Shown here: positions 12,041-23,837 of the stretch, one piece after another | Position numbering within the stretch: position 1 is the stretch's first letter | Layout: the number at the start of each line of letters is the position of its first letter | Assembly (NCBI RefSeq): GCF_002288925.2 | Contig: NW_022098076.1 | Span: 82,454,977-82,518,976 of the forward strand | DNA: 64,000 nt | Reading direction: 5' to 3' | From: Delphinapterus leucas | Lineage: Eukaryota; Chordata; Mammalia; Artiodactyla; Monodontidae | The notes under the pieces: generated by a model | Told to the model about the DNA's origin: nothing | Database searches by the model: none | The model's input: the letters and a program-made list of their open reading frames with translations, nothing else | Position numbers and translations under genes: made by a program

Positions 12041-12915
12041 TAGGAGAGAAGAACCGAGATCCTCACAGTATTACCAAAATGGAAAGACAAGACATGAGAA
12101 CTTCCTGGGTAAATGTTCCTTTAGGATTCTTTCCAGCCTTGTGATTCTAAGGTATAGTTTTTGTACCAGGAATTAAAGAATAGTAGAGGTGGAGGGGGTC
12201 ACAGTGGGAGTTATTGTCTAGATCCCATGCATTCTGACTCCAAAAGCCCAAATCACTTATAACAAATCATTTTCTATTCTTTTCTTTGTCACTTAATGAA
12301 TGTCCACCATTTACCTGACCCTCTATGTCACTATCATGTCATTTTGATAATAAAGAAATTATTCTTAAAATCTTAAGATTTTTAGGGCCTCCTAAAAATC
12401 CCCACAGATGCAGAGAACAACTCCATTTCATCCTTGAAGATTGTAATTAGGTCACCCTTTAGTATTTTTGTTGCAGTGAAAAGCCAATTTCATTCATTAA
12501 TTTGTGTATTCATTTAGCAAGTAATTTTAGTGCTTTATTATACCAGATTTTTTTTGCCTGTTTCATTACTTCTGTTTCTATTTCTTGGACTCTCTCCAGT
12601 TGTTCTAGAATCCTTTAAAGGCTGATGACCAATATTAGACATGCTATTATAATAAGGATCTGACTTGCCAAATGATTAGATGCTAAGTCTTTCATTTTAA
12701 TGTTTTTTTAACACCTAAAATATTATATAACTTCCATTCCTCATGTACTACCCACCAACATCAACCCTGCCCCAACCACTGGAAAAGTATGCACTTATGT
12801 AACTTATCCATCCTATTTTGCAATTTGTAGTATCAGCAACTGACTAATTTATTCACATTATTTACTTTCTTTAAATTTCCCTTTTTATTTCATTAAAATC
12901 AGCTTGATATATAAT

Positions 12916-13062
12916 GAAGGTAAAAATCCTGGCTCCAGCACTTATTAGCTGTGTGCTTTTGGACAAATTATTTAACCCCTCTATTTCTTCGTCTGGAAAA
13001 GGGAGTAAAACAAGGTGATCATGGTTCCTGATATATTGAACCATAAAGGTGAATTCAAATGG
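12916..13062 (+). mobile_element. MIR SINE
   Basis: Clear MIR core: 'tggctccagcacttattagctgtgtgc' (12930-12958), 'acaaattatttaacccctct', then a decayed 'cgtctggaaaagggag' (the 'cagtttcctcatctgtaaaatggg' block). Confidence 0.8.
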
Positions 13063-13104
13063 AAATGACTGACACACCGGTAAAGAGATGATTAAATAGA
13101 ATAA

Positions 13105-13528
13105 CTGTCGGTTTTAAAAGTGCTATGAAGGAAATAGGTAAGGAACTCAGAGAAAACTGAGGATGGGGTGGAGTAGTCACGGAACACTTCTCTAAGGAGC
13201 TCACATTTATTAATCTGGGAGCTTTATAAAATAGGCAAAAGCAAAGAAAGGAAAAGAAGACATAGAGATAGAAGATAGATAGATGGATGGATAGAGAGAT
13301 AGAAAACCACCTATACAAGTAGAAGAAGAGCATCTGTGAGACATTACAGACCTCGGTGTTCTCTTGAAAATGAAAGAAAACCAGTATGATCACAAGATTT
13401 GCTTGGGGGAAGGCTGGAGTGGTGGTCAGGGTCTTTTAGGGAATTGTTTTTATTCTAACAGAAATGGAAACTACTGTAGGGGTTTAAGAGAAACCATCAG
13501 AAAAGTCATAATAAGATCAATTTAAAAT
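13105..13528 (-). mobile_element. L2 LINE, antisense
   Basis: Antisense L2 blocks: 'gtgctatgaaggaaata' at 13119-13136, 'gaacacttctctaaggagctcacattt' near 13180-13208, then 'tttttattctaacagaaatgg' and 'gggtttaagagaaaccatc' at 13445-13500. A GATA microsatellite interrupts it. Confidence 0.7.
13262..13305. repeat. (GATA)n/(GATG)n microsatellite
   Basis: GATA, GATG and GAGA units over about 44 bases. Confidence 0.9.
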
Positions 13529-14345
13529 TTTTTCACTTTTTATTTTGAAAAAAAAATCAAACAAAAAATTTACAAGAAAAGTACAATAAATTTCTTTATA
13601 CTTTTGACCTCGATTTGTGATTTATCATATTTGTTCTTTCCCTTTATATAGATAACTATTATTATCGTTATTACTATTAAATCATCTAGATATGAGGTGT
13701 AAATTGCATGACACTTTACCTCTAAGTAGTTCAGTATTTTGAAAGAAAAAATAGTTTTTCTTACATAAGCCCAAATGCAATTAAACCAAATTCAATAAAT
13801 GTAACATTGGCATGCTACTATTATCTAATACATAGAGCATATTTAAATTTTGCCAGCAGTTTCTGTAATGTTCCTTACAACAATTAATCATGTTTTTGGA
13901 TTCAGGAGGAGCAATTTCAGGACCACATACTGCCTTTAGTTGTCATGTATCTTTCATTTCCTTTGTTCTGGAACAGTTCTCTCAGCCTTTATCCTCATGA
14001 CATTGACGTTTTTAAAAGTACAGGCCAGTTGAGGAGCAAACTCAAAGCCCTTCAATTTAGGATTGTCTGATACTTCATCACGATTAGATTCAGGTAATGC
14101 ATTTTTGGCAGGAATACCACAGAAGTGATGTCTTTTTACAGGAAGGATGCAGAAATTATGATCTCACTGCAGCACATCAGGAGAGGTATGATGTCACTTT
14201 GTCTTATTAATTGGTGATGCTAACTTTGACTGTTTGGTTATGGCGATATATGCTAGATTTCCCCACTGGAAAGTTATTATTCTTTTTCCAGGGAGATACT
14301 TTGAGAATCTCTATATATATCTCATTTTCTTTTTTTAAAATGATA
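13529..14345 (-). mobile_element. Ancient L1M 3' UTR-type fragment, antisense
   Basis: Matches in order a common mammalian L1M 3' region: 'atactattatctaat', 'gttgtcatgtatctttcatttcctttgttctggaacag', 'tacaggccagtt', 'gattagattcaggtaatgcatttttggcaggaat', 'cacatcaggagaggtatgatgtc', 'ggtgatgctaactttga' and 'agatactttgagaatct'. The exact L1M subfamily is uncertain. Its end is cut by the CHR SINE. Confidence 0.65.
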
Positions 14346-14349
14346 GATT

Positions 14350-14695
14350 TTGAAAAAAATAAATTTATTCATTTATTTATTTTTATTTTTGGCTGTGTTG
14401 GGTCTTTGTTGCTGTGCGTGGGCTTTCTCTAGTTGCAGCGAGGGGGGCTACTCTTCATTGTGGTGCACGGACTTCTCATTGTGGTGGCTTCTCTTGCCAC
14501 GGAGCACGGGCTCTAGTCACGTGGGCTTCAGTAGTTGTGGCTCGCGGGCTCTAGAGGGCAGGCTCAGTAGATGCGGTACACGGGCTTTGTTGCTTCGCAG
14601 CATGTGGGACCTTCCCGGACCAAGGCTCGAACCTGTGTCCCCTGCATTGGCAGGTGAATTTTTAACCACTGCGCCACCAGGGAAGCCCAAGTCTT
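14350..14695 (-). mobile_element. CHR-type SINE, long form
   Basis: Antisense copy of about 340 bases. The minus strand starts GGGCTTCCCTGGTGGCGCAG at 14695 and has a GGTTCGAGCC B box (minus strand of 14624-14633), which is better preserved than in the short copies. The long CHR body follows, with its repeated 'gccacaactactgaagcc' units, and the tail is (TAAA)n (plus-strand TTTA/TTTAT run from about 14363). No clear TSD was found. Confidence 0.9.
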
Positions 14696-14734
14696 TGTGA
14701 GACACATTCTGGTGGTTTATTCTCCTTCACAAAA

Positions 14735-15265
14735 CTTTCTCTAAGGAGTTGTCTTTTGCTCCTCAACCCTATTAAGTCTTGCTTCCTTACCAGCTACTCC
14801 ACTGAAACTCCTTGTGTACAGGGTATCACTGACATCCATTTGTCCAATGTGGTAGACTAGTCTCTGATTTGTTACCATTCACAAGTACATCTTTTGATTC
14901 CTGAAACACTCACTCCTATCTCACTTGGATTTCCTTCTCAGTTTCTTGTTATCTCATAATCCTCTAATTGCTGTAGCTTCTAATGACTTGGTTGTAGAAC
15001 TTTTCCCTAGTCATATTCTCTCTTTCAATGACCTCATCCATTCTCTTAGCTTTAACTACCATGCATATGCTTATAATAGCCAAATTAATGCCTTTTGCTA
15101 AGACCTTGTATATGAGTCCAGACTGTTGCATCCATGACTGTCTCCAAGAGTAGCCAAACTTAATACTGAAATAGAACTCTTCCCCTCCCCCTCACAAATC
15201 TATTTCTCCGCCAGTCCTAAAAATCACAGTAAATGACAATGCATTCTACCCAGTTATTTATACCA
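14735..15265 (+). mobile_element. L2 LINE, ORF2 (reverse transcriptase) region
   Basis: Aligns in order with the L2 RT-coding consensus: 'ctactccactgaaactcctt' (14793-14812), 'tcctgaaacactcactcct', 'tctcagtttctt', 'aatgacctcatccattctcttagctttaactaccatgcatatgct' (15028-15072, the YADD motif region) and 'cttcccctccccctcacaa'. All frames are broken. Useful because most L2 copies keep only the 3' end. Confidence 0.7.
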
Positions 15266-15331
15266 AGATTTGAAGTCAATAAAAGGATAGCAATGCATAA
15301 CTAAGTGAATTCTCAGAAAGTAGAAAAAACT

Positions 15332-15809
15332 AAAACAATTGGTTGAGCTGCATGAGCTGTTTGTATATTTGGGAGATTAATCCTTTGTCTGTTGCTTCGT
15401 TTGCAAACATTTCCTCCCATTCTTTGGGTTGTCTTTTCATCTTATTTATGTGGTTTCCTTTGCTGTGCAAAAGTTTTTAAGTTTAATTAGGTCCCACTCA
15501 CTTATTTTTGTTTTTATTTTCGTTACTGTAGGAGGTGGGTCATAAAAGATCTTGCTGTGATTTATGTCAAAGAGTGTTTTTCTTATATTTTCCTCTAAGA
15601 GTTTTATAGTGTCCGGTCTTACATAGTACAGAGAGCTCAGTTCGGTGCTCTGTGATGGCCTAGTTGGGTGGGATGGGAGGCGGGGAGGGAGGTCCAAGAG
15701 GTAGGGGGACGTGTGTATGCTTATGGCTGATTCACTTCACTGTGAGGTAGAAACTAACACAACTTTGTAAAGCAATTATACTCCAGTAAAAACAAAAACA
15801 ATAGGTTGA
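15332..15809 (+). mobile_element. Small L1 with 5' inversion (twin priming) and TSDs
   Basis: Inserted DNA 15347-15794. The right part (about 15625-15794) is sense L1 3' UTR ending in an A-rich tail. The left part (15347-15624) is L1 ORF2 C-terminal coding sequence in the opposite orientation. Flanks AAAACAATTGGTTGA (15332-15346) and AAAACAATAGGTTGA (15795-15809) are 15-bp TSDs with one mismatch, so both halves came from one event. Confidence 0.9.
15446..15624 (-). pseudogene. Inverted L1 ORF2 C-terminal fragment
   Basis: The minus-strand frame encodes the L1 ORF2 segment around [19 protein letters not shown] and DLIKLKNFCTAKET, which lies between the reverse transcriptase and the C-terminal cysteine motif. 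It runs to about 15624, where the reverse orientation stops at the inversion junction. No function is expected. Confidence 0.85.
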
Positions 15810-16438
15810 AAAAGAAAAGAATTAAGAAAACTAGAGAATCAATGTAGAAGATCAGTGATGCCACTAATAGGAGCTGCAGAAAAGGAGAATAGAAAAAGGG
15901 AAGAAACTAGTGAGTAAAAATTTAAAACTAGTGCAAGAAAAATTTCCTAGAACTGAAAAGAACCAAACCATGTCAGTGCATTTAAAACTTTTCCTTGGAC
16001 CTGGTATAATGTCTGCTCACATTCCATTGGCCAAAATAATCCCAAAGTAGTGGAGCAGAGGAAACTACTTTTCCTGCAGTGAAGTTATGACAAAGGCGGG
16101 GAGAGAATAAATAGGTGTAGACTAGTTGTACAATCTACCACAGAAAGAGTAGCCAAGGGTCCCATGAAAGAGGTACTGAAAATAAAAATATAATAGCCAT
16201 ATTTAGTAGAGAAGAGAGGCAAGTTGACTTCCAAGATGTTAGTGAAGAGAGATTCTCAGGGTGATTACTGTACACTAGATCTGGAGGCCAACACATTGAG
16301 AATGGAGCTGCGAGATGAAGGGCTCTGAGAAGGAGGTACACAGGAAAAGAAAAGGAGCTGATTGATAATCTGATCTGTTAGACTGTATGGAAAATTAAAT
16401 GGGAAACCCTTGAAATAACTTTTTTTAAACAAGTAAAA
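15810..16438. other. Unassigned sequence
   Basis: Purine-rich on the plus strand, no family recognised. Confidence 0.4.
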
Positions 16439-17028
16439 TTGTCATTCCCTCTTTAAAACAATTCAATATCTTCCATTTCTTTTAGAATAAAATTAAAATG
16501 TCAGTAGATCTTGCACATTTCAGCTACTGCATGTGCCTTATACTCATTTCATACCACATCTCACTTGTTCTCTGAGCTTCAGCCACCCAGAGGTTTTCTG
16601 GATCCTCAGCCATACCAAGCCCATTCTTGCCTGAAAGTTTTCTTGCTTCTTGACTGCTCTGAGTGGATTGCTCTTAGCCCAGTTTTTCAAATATCTTTCT
16701 GGATCTCACTTTTCATATCTTAGTTCAAATTTATTCTTGAATAGCCTTTCGTGATAACACCATTTATATAATTTCTCATCTACTTGTATTCTATCACAAA
16801 TCCATTACCCTTTATTCCCCTTTAATAACCATCACAATTTTAATAATCTTATTCATTATTTTTATCATATATTTGATGTCTTCTTCCACTAGACTATAAG
16901 TTTTAGGAGGACAATGACCTTCTCTCTTTTGTTCTCCACTGTATTTTCTGTGTTTAGGACAGTGACTGGCATGGAGAAAACATTTAGGTAACTACTGAAC
17001 AAGTGAATGAGTAAATAAATGAATAAAA
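16439..17028 (+). mobile_element. L2 LINE 3' end, about 590 bases
   Basis: Blocks in L2 order: 'ttagaataaaattaaaatg', 'ttctctgagcttcagccac', 'taccaagcccattcttgcctg', 'cactagactataagttttaggaggacaatgacc' (16888-16920), 'tttaggacagtgactggcatgg' and the 'aatgagtaaataaatgaataaa' end. Confidence 0.8.
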
Positions 17029-17039
17029 TCAGGATAAAT

Positions 17040-17230
17040 AAGAATCTGTAGGGTTGCACAGGAACATTTAAGGGCAGCAGCAATCCAGGCTACAATGGTG
17101 AGGATTTGGTTTGAGAAAGGTAATGTCTGAATTGAAATTTTAAGGATGAGGCATTTATCAATCACCATAGGGGGAGGAATATGCAGGTAGGTGGAGCAGC
17201 TTGTACAAAGGTCAGAAGCCTTGAGATAAC
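17040..17230 (-). mobile_element. L2 LINE fragment, antisense
   Basis: Shows antisense L2 blocks 'ggtaatgtctgaattgaaattttaaggatgagg' and 'agcttgtacaaaggtcagaagcc'. It lies tail-to-tail with the sense L2 just before it. Confidence 0.55.
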
Positions 17231-19194
17231 ACAGCCTAGTCAATGGATTCTAGGGTGATAGTACCAGTTCTGCTGAGGCTGAAACAAACATCTGAGGATA
17301 TGTTAAGACATCACAGAGACCCCAAGAGCACAGTGAATGAGCCACTTATGTATCGGCCATCATCAGGGTCAATACTTAGATGCTTACTATTTATAATGAC
17401 TGCTATATCTTTGCAATATGTGACATTTAAAAATTGTCAACAGCTGAGTCTTACTGTTGTAGGAATGTTATTAACAATTTTCTCTCATTAAGGAGTACAT
17501 CACGTGAAACATCTTGAGTTAGAGATATTTTTAGCTCCTGGAGTTTTCCAGTGCTTTCCAAATAATCATAAAAATCACAATAAAAATTATAATAATTTGT
17601 AGAATCTAAGGTCTGAATTTGTATTTAAAGAATTTATTGGTTAGGAGTAAACTAAGATTAGCTTGAGGAAAAATTGGGGGAGTTTTAAAACAATGGTGTC
17701 TCAGCATTTAATAGCTGTGCCATTATAATCTGTATTTCAGGATATACTTAGGGTAATTAGGGACTTATTTTTTTAACTTAAAAAGTTAAAATTTTAATTA
17801 TGCCAGTAAATGTAACCCTTTAGATTTTCTGCCCAGTGATCATGACAAAATTCCTGAAAATTGGCTTTGTGTCTCAATCTGTGAGTGCAAGCAAGTCTGG
17901 TAATGTCCTAGAGCCACGTACTATAAACTGTAGAATAATAGGATAATACCCATCCACACCGCCTCTTTGTGGATCAAATGAGTTAATCTGAGTAGAAGTG
18001 TATCATGCATTCTAAGTTCCTAAACAAAGCATGCTATATTATTACAAGTTTGGAAAGCATTGCCAAATAAAAATGCCTCCACAGATTATGTACTGCCAAC
18101 TCCAATAAAAGATTTCACAAGAAAAATTTATTCTGCTCCATCTTTTTGGGTTGAGAGAATTGAACCTGTGTACCCAAAATTACTCTACTAAAGTGGGTGT
18201 TGAAATAGTGTTATGAAAGAGAAATTGTCCAAGAAAGCTGTCATTCACTGGCTTTCAACACAAATACTTAGATCATATATTTTATAGAAAAATAGTGTTC
18301 TAATTCTTGAAGAGGGATGGGTCAATATAATAGCCATATATGTGCAACACACACAAGAGAATAATGTATTGACAAGAAGTTTCATCTGGTGTCATGGAAT
18401 TAATTGATCTAGTATTGGATGTATTACAAGGCTACTTTGTGTAAATTCTCAAAGCCACTTCCTTTCCGTGGAAACTGACCATGTACTTACTGCTTCTCAT
18501 TGCTAGGTCTGTTGTTCAATACTTTAATCCTACTTTCCCAAGTTGATTGCAGGTTTCATGGAAGTGGAATCTGGGTTGTCTACCTCTTTCAATTCCCTGC
18601 AGAGTCTGAAACAATACTTTGCAATGTGGTATGGGTTGAGAAAATCAATCCTTACATATGGTCAAAGAGTTAATATGTGTGTGTTGAATTTAGGTTCATT
18701 TTGTCTCTTGGGCGCTCCAGTGAGTTCAGTAGAGCTTGGATATGAACTCATCTTGGCTCGGCATGTTCTTCAGAGGTGAACTAAAGATGTTATCAGCCCC
18801 ACTTTTTCATTCTGGGTTATTACAGTTATTCTCGGAATATCCATAGTTGCTAAGATATTAATCTTGCAGGCATGAAATAACAGAACTTTCTTCATCTTTG
18901 CATTACCTGAAGGGAAATGAGTTGTAATAAAAAGCGTATATTTATTTTCAAAATTAATTTCAGAAGGAAAATTTTTACTTGGGAAATGCATATTATTTTA
19001 TTCCACAATATAACTGATAATGTGGAAAATGTCATTTCACATATTATGGTAGAAAAATAAACTCAGGCAAATAGGGGAGCAGGTGATTTGAAGAAACTTA
19101 CAAAACTGCTTCATGTTTAGGAATATTCTTTTAAGGTAACTTTATTTGCAGATTCAAGGAAGAAAAGAAATGACTGCTAATTTCAGTTTATTTT
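17231..19194. other. Unassigned sequence
   Basis: About 2 kb with no recognised family or exon. Confidence 0.45.
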
Positions 19195-19435
19195 GTTAAA
19201 TTTTTTCATTTTTAATTAGTAAAAAGTTCATGTTTATTTTATAAAATTTGGAAAATGCCAAAAACATGGAAAAAAAAAACTGGCTATAACTTGTACTCTA
19301 TCCCTTCCTCCCCATCTGGTGATTACTAGTATTAACATATTAGGGCATAAACTTTCTGCTATGAGTGTGTATGTAAATAAAATTGTGTTCATATTGAGCA
19401 TGATGTTATAACCTATGCAGTTTATACAATGTCAT
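19195..19435 (-). mobile_element. L1M 3' end fragment, antisense
   Basis: Shows the common antisense block 'aaaatttggaaaatgcc', then 'gtgattactagtattaacatatta' and a decayed 'atgttataacctatgcagttt'. Family not assigned more closely. Confidence 0.55.
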
Positions 19436-19439
19436 CATA

Positions 19440-19618
19440 GCACTTAAACTCTAACTTAGTGCCTACTTTATGCTGGGCACTGTTCTAAGCCCTTATTTAT
19501 TTGTTTGGTTATTTAATCATTGTGACAGCCCTATGAGTTTGGCACTATAATTATTCCCATTTCACAGATGAGCAAACTGAGGGACAGATAGGATCACACA
19601 GCTAGAACCTAGTTCCCT
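19440..19618 (-). mobile_element. MIR SINE, antisense
   Basis: Clear antisense MIR: 'gtgcctactttatgctgggcactgttctaagccc', 'cctatgagtttggcactataattattcccatttcacagatgagcaaactgaggga' and 'ggatcacacagctagaacc'. Confidence 0.9.
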
Positions 19619-21315
19619 CTGACAAAACGCAGTTAGGTTTAGTATCTACTTAGATGTATGAGAGGTTTTGAGAGGCAAGGAAGGGACATGGCAAAGAGCT
19701 TGATGATTATGAAGCTTTCAATATATGATATCATTTGTCATTATTATTATGCCAGTGGTTATTCATAATTTTATCTCTAGTGTTTCATACAATTCCTAGA
19801 TATGGTAATTGCAACTACATGCTTTAGTTTCAACCTCCTAAACCATGAATAGATGATTAGTAGTTGATTACTAAGTCAGTACAATTGAATTTAATGTCAG
19901 TTTTTTCCTCACGTGAAATCTTCCCTGTTTTTGCCCGCTTTTCACAGATTCCCTCTGACCAACCTCTAACATTGTAGAAAATAAATGAGATGTTTCTCAA
20001 ATAACACTTACCCCATGCTGTGATGGTTAAGGGGGGTAGTTAAGCCACAGACAGTTGATAAGAACACCTTATGTGCTTTTGTTATTATCTCTTCTCTCTT
20101 TTTTGTCTTCATTTCTCCAATCCCATTCTAGTAATAGGCAGTTTATTTTAGGCAATTGATTTGTTGTTATTGAAACATCACACTTTGAGAGTGGGTCACT
20201 GCTTTTTATAACAGATAATGGTTTTTAAATATTTCGAATGATTTCTTTACAAGTAAAAAGTGCCATATTGAGAGATGACAAATAAGGTAGTGAGTTAAGG
20301 TGCATGACAGTAAAAATGCCTAGGTTTGTGAGCAGAAACATGGTAGCAATCCTCATTAATAAGAGCATTTACTAAGAGACTTGAAAGTGTGTTTGCATTT
20401 GCTTGCTGATGTAACTATGCATAATAGAAATAATCCATGGCAAAACAGGCAGAATAGAGCCATCAAAGGGTATCATTCAGAGGGAATAAATTTGATCATC
20501 ACATGGAAAATATGCTGCTGAGCTTATTGGCAGTATAAATACCAACGTTAGCCAATAGAACTCTTCATAATGGAGTATTAGTGGCTGAATAGGATTTTCA
20601 AATGGAAATGTTGAATGCCAGAAAATAGGAACATGAATGACGATGATGATGCCTTGATATAAATATAACAGAAGTACCACGTTGTAATCAAGAAGTACAA
20701 GTTTCTTCCAATGGGATAGTTATTCCCACTGTTTATTAGATCGATCAGTTGTACAAGTGCACAGAAAAACAATATTTCTCATAAATACCATGTTTTTTGC
20801 ACAATGTAAAAATCCTCAGTTTTAGGTCAGATATTCCTGCTGAGCATACTTGAATAAAATGTGTGTTCCCCAATTGTAAGTGGAAGATACCAATAACTGC
20901 ACAATAACCTTCAATCATAAAATTATGTATTTTTAATTTTACTGTGTTCTTTAATTGTAGCTGATTTGGCTCCCTCTACTACTACTAGTAACTGAAGCTT
21001 TAGGGCAATCCTCTGTATAACCATTTTGTGAATAAAAGTTGAATTCAATTTGAATAAGACAAGCAAATTGACATGAATACCAGAAATCATTTTGAAAACA
21101 TGAACCAAGTTAATTACCCAGTTTTGCAAATGGGTTATTATAGTTTGATGACTTTGTTTTGGAAAGCATATAAAGGGATTAAAAAAATAAGAAAATCTGC
21201 AAACTATAACCCATAGAGGAAAAGAAATCATTTTAATTAAAGGAAAATGAGGTAAAATATAAAGTGAGAGAAATTATGTTTTTGATATATTAAGTATGTC
21301 CAATTAGGAAAAAAG
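19619..21315. other. Unassigned sequence
   Basis: No family or exon recognised. The 102-codon minus frame at 20923-21231 has no visible domain. Confidence 0.45.
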
Positions 21316-21412
21316 GAAGAGAACTAATATTTACTAAGGACCTGTTAAATATCAAGCACTTTATTATATATTTCCATTTAATGTCTCATTTATAGAATTC
21401 ATATACCACACC
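21316..21412 (-). mobile_element. Probable MIR fragment, antisense
   Basis: 'aactaatatttactaaggacctgttaaatatcaagcac' followed by a decayed 'atttaatgtctc' suits the antisense MIR/L2 3' core. Short and weak. Confidence 0.4.
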
Positions 21413-21539
21413 TTATCTCATATTTAGAAAAGATGATTTTTCCTACTATTTATTTGATGAAAAGAATATTTAACAATACTGGTCTTACCTTCAAAAATAT
21501 GAAATTAGGTAACCCTTTAAAACATAATGCTACTTTATT

Positions 21540-21622
21540 TATTAATTAATCCAACAAATTTATTAAGTGCTTACATTATGCCAGTCACCCACCTAGGCAG
21601 CCAGTAGCAGTAGTGAGCAATT
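21540..21622 (-). mobile_element. L2 3' end fragment, antisense
   Basis: 'aatccaacaaatttattaagtgcttacattatgccag' followed by 'cagccagtagcagtagtgagcaa' is the antisense of the L2 terminal block. Confidence 0.65.
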
Positions 21623-22225
21623 TAGTTTTAACAAATGAGCATGCAGATGTGTATCGTATTTCAAAATGATGTAAAATGATGATTCTAAACTTTTGCCGTG
21701 CTTTATGCCTTTCTAATAATCTGAGCAAGGCAAATGAAATACAAAATAATTCAGATTTTTCTGGCTAAGTGGTTGTCTCTAGAAGTACTCTGCTTTTCAA
21801 TTACCAACAGCCTTTAAATATTATTGCTAAAGTTTAGTTTTCCTTTCATTGAAAAAGCATGCTAGTGTTGGTGAGATGGCAGTACAGCTAACGCTATTTA
21901 GGCAGAATAAGGTTAGAGCTGTAGTTTTAGGAAGCTGTAAGCAATGCAGGTCTCTAATTCATTGAGGGTCTAATATGTGGCCAGCAACTAGGGGACACCA
22001 AATAATTCAGGAAATTTCAGACCACATGTAGCTCTGACCTCGGGTTGCTCAGAGTATGTGTTACAGGAAAGCTGAAATGGGAAGACTAATGCTGTTTTTA
22101 TGGCCAAGGAAAAAGGAGTAACAAAGGAGACTGGAGGAGAATACTTTAGGATTCCAGCTCTCCCATTGATGCGACCATGACTTTGTGAATGTCCACTCAC
22201 TACACTTGAGATTATCTGCTTAATG
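21623..22225. other. Unassigned sequence
   Basis: Nothing recognised. Confidence 0.45.
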
Positions 22226-22345
22226 CCAGCATTCCCTTCAAAACTCTAGGCTCTGAGAGGACAGGGCCCCTGTACACCTATTCACTATTGTATTCCTCAC
22301 TACCTAGTAGATAATGAAAGCTTCATAAATAATTGTGAAATTAGT
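22226..22345 (+). mobile_element. L2 LINE 3' end
   Basis: 'aaactctaggctctgagaggacagggccc' then 'cactattgtattcctcactacctagtag' and 'cttcataaataattgtgaaat': the L2 end in order. Confidence 0.7.
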
Positions 22346-22487
22346 GAAGACATGGTCTCTAGGTTTAAAGGGTTGATAACATATGAGAGGAGAATGAAAA
22401 ACATTTTCCTTTTGTAAAAATGGGTGCAATGATAACAAAAAATATTGTGGTTTACCCACAACCCAGCACATATACTCTATTCCTTAT

Positions 22488-22660
22488 TTCCATTTTTTTC
22501 TATAGCACTATTACTATCTAACGTGCAATGTGTATTTATCATATACTTTACTTATGGTCCATAAATAAATAAATAAATGCCGTATTCAATCCCTAGAAGA
22601 AAGGCAGATAGTCTGGCACATAGTAAGGGCTCAACACTATCCCTCTGAATAAATCAAAGG
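22488..22660 (+). mobile_element. L2 LINE 3' end with an internal (AATA)n
   Basis: 'ctatagcactattactatctaac' (the L2 'catagcacttatcac' block), an AATA expansion at 22559-22577, then 'gtctggcacatagtaagggctcaa' near 22612-22634. Confidence 0.75.
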
Positions 22661-23222
22661 CAGTGGTGGGTCCTGAGAGGAGGCGGACTCTCAGAGGAGC
22701 TTTACCAGAGCCATGATAAGCGGATGGAGCTCTCTGGAGACAGAAGCTTCTGCCATCGCTGGAGTCATTAGTAGGGAGGTGGCAACAAAGCCAGGAGGAA
22801 GCTGGATGAGATCTATCCAAAAGGGAATAGCATCAACTTCGACTTATTCAGACTGCTAAATGAAAATGAAATAAAATAAAAACATATCAGTGGAAGGGTC
22901 TGCTGAAAAGACATCTATCCCAGGGCAGGATAATCAGTACCCAGTATAACTGGGCTTCCCGTGTCTTGCCCCTCCTGAGTTAGCTAGGCAGCTTTCTTCT
23001 AGAAATGATAGTCATAGAGAAAAATGGTGTGAGAGCAGGGGCTCACTTGGATCCAGCAGCCGATGAGAGCTCTGGGAAATGTACTGGAATGTGGGATAGA
23101 GAAGTTGTGTGTTCTGCAACACTTAAATACCAAGTATACCCAGCCTCTGCTATCTCTGCCTCTATTCTCCAGAGTTACCAATATTCTCAACTTGGTCCAC
23201 TCACCTCTCATGCATAATGCAT
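22661..23222. other. Unassigned sequence
   Basis: No family recognised; small overlapping frames on both strands at 22999-23217 show no domain. Confidence 0.45.
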
Positions 23223-23411
23223 GTCATATATATACATGCATTTATAAAATTTACGTGAATGGTATTGCACTATTCATATCCTTTTAAACTTGCTTTTTCC
23301 ACTTAAATTTGTTTTTGATGATTTATCCATGTTGATCCATATAGAAATTCTCATTTATTTCAACTGCAATGTAGTATGTTATTGTATGTTTGTAGTACAT
23401 TATTTAAGAAA
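23223..23411 (-). mobile_element. L1M 3' region, antisense
   Basis: 'ttgctttttccacttaa', 'atttatccatgttgatccatatag' and 'ctgcaatgtagtatgttattgtatg' are decayed versions of antisense L1M ORF2-end blocks. Confidence 0.6.
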
Positions 23412-23837
23412 TGTTGGAGGATTCATCGAGAAGGGTTGACCCCTGGTTGACCTACGAGTTGGATCTGTGACATCAGACATTCCTCACCCTCTCCTATGTC
23501 CATGGAGTTCATGTTCTGCCCACCATTCTCACAGTGGTTGCCATTTTTAAGGAGGACGGCTTGAGAGAGCAATGTGTTGTTGAGACCTTTTGGATGGTAT
23601 TTGTGATTGGACCCAGTTTAGGACTATATACAAACTTTAAAAATGCTGGTAACAGGTGCAGAGATCTACTTGTCTAGCAGTCACCCAAGACAAGCCTCTA
23701 TGTAAGTTCCTTGCTTATTAATCTGGAGTGGTCTGCCTCTTTCTTTGGGCTCTCCTTGCCCTCCATGTACGATGGGCAATTTAGATTTCACTTGGGAAGC
23801 TCTCAAGTTTTGACCCAATAAGAAATTGCTGAAGTAG
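23412..23837. other. Unidentified, LTR-like stretch before the MLT1
   Basis: Higher G+C than its flanks and of mixed composition, with 'gggctctccttgccctcc' late in it. It gives the impression of an LTR or retroviral internal piece, but no family was recognised and no TG...CA ends or TSD were demonstrated. Confidence 0.3.

Larger units (their letters stand above)
7836..12915. other. Long unassigned A+T-rich stretch
   Basis: About 5 kb with no recognised repeat family, exon or RNA gene. It contains an A20 run (8667-8686), T runs near 11139-11152 and 11503-11520, and a GA run (12023-12040). A 114-codon minus frame at 8806-9150 and overlapping small frames at 10838-11102 have no recognisable domain, so they are taken as chance. 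Confidence 0.45.

Noticed and set aside
14350..14700. 116-codon frame
   Set aside because: Antisense CHR SINE.
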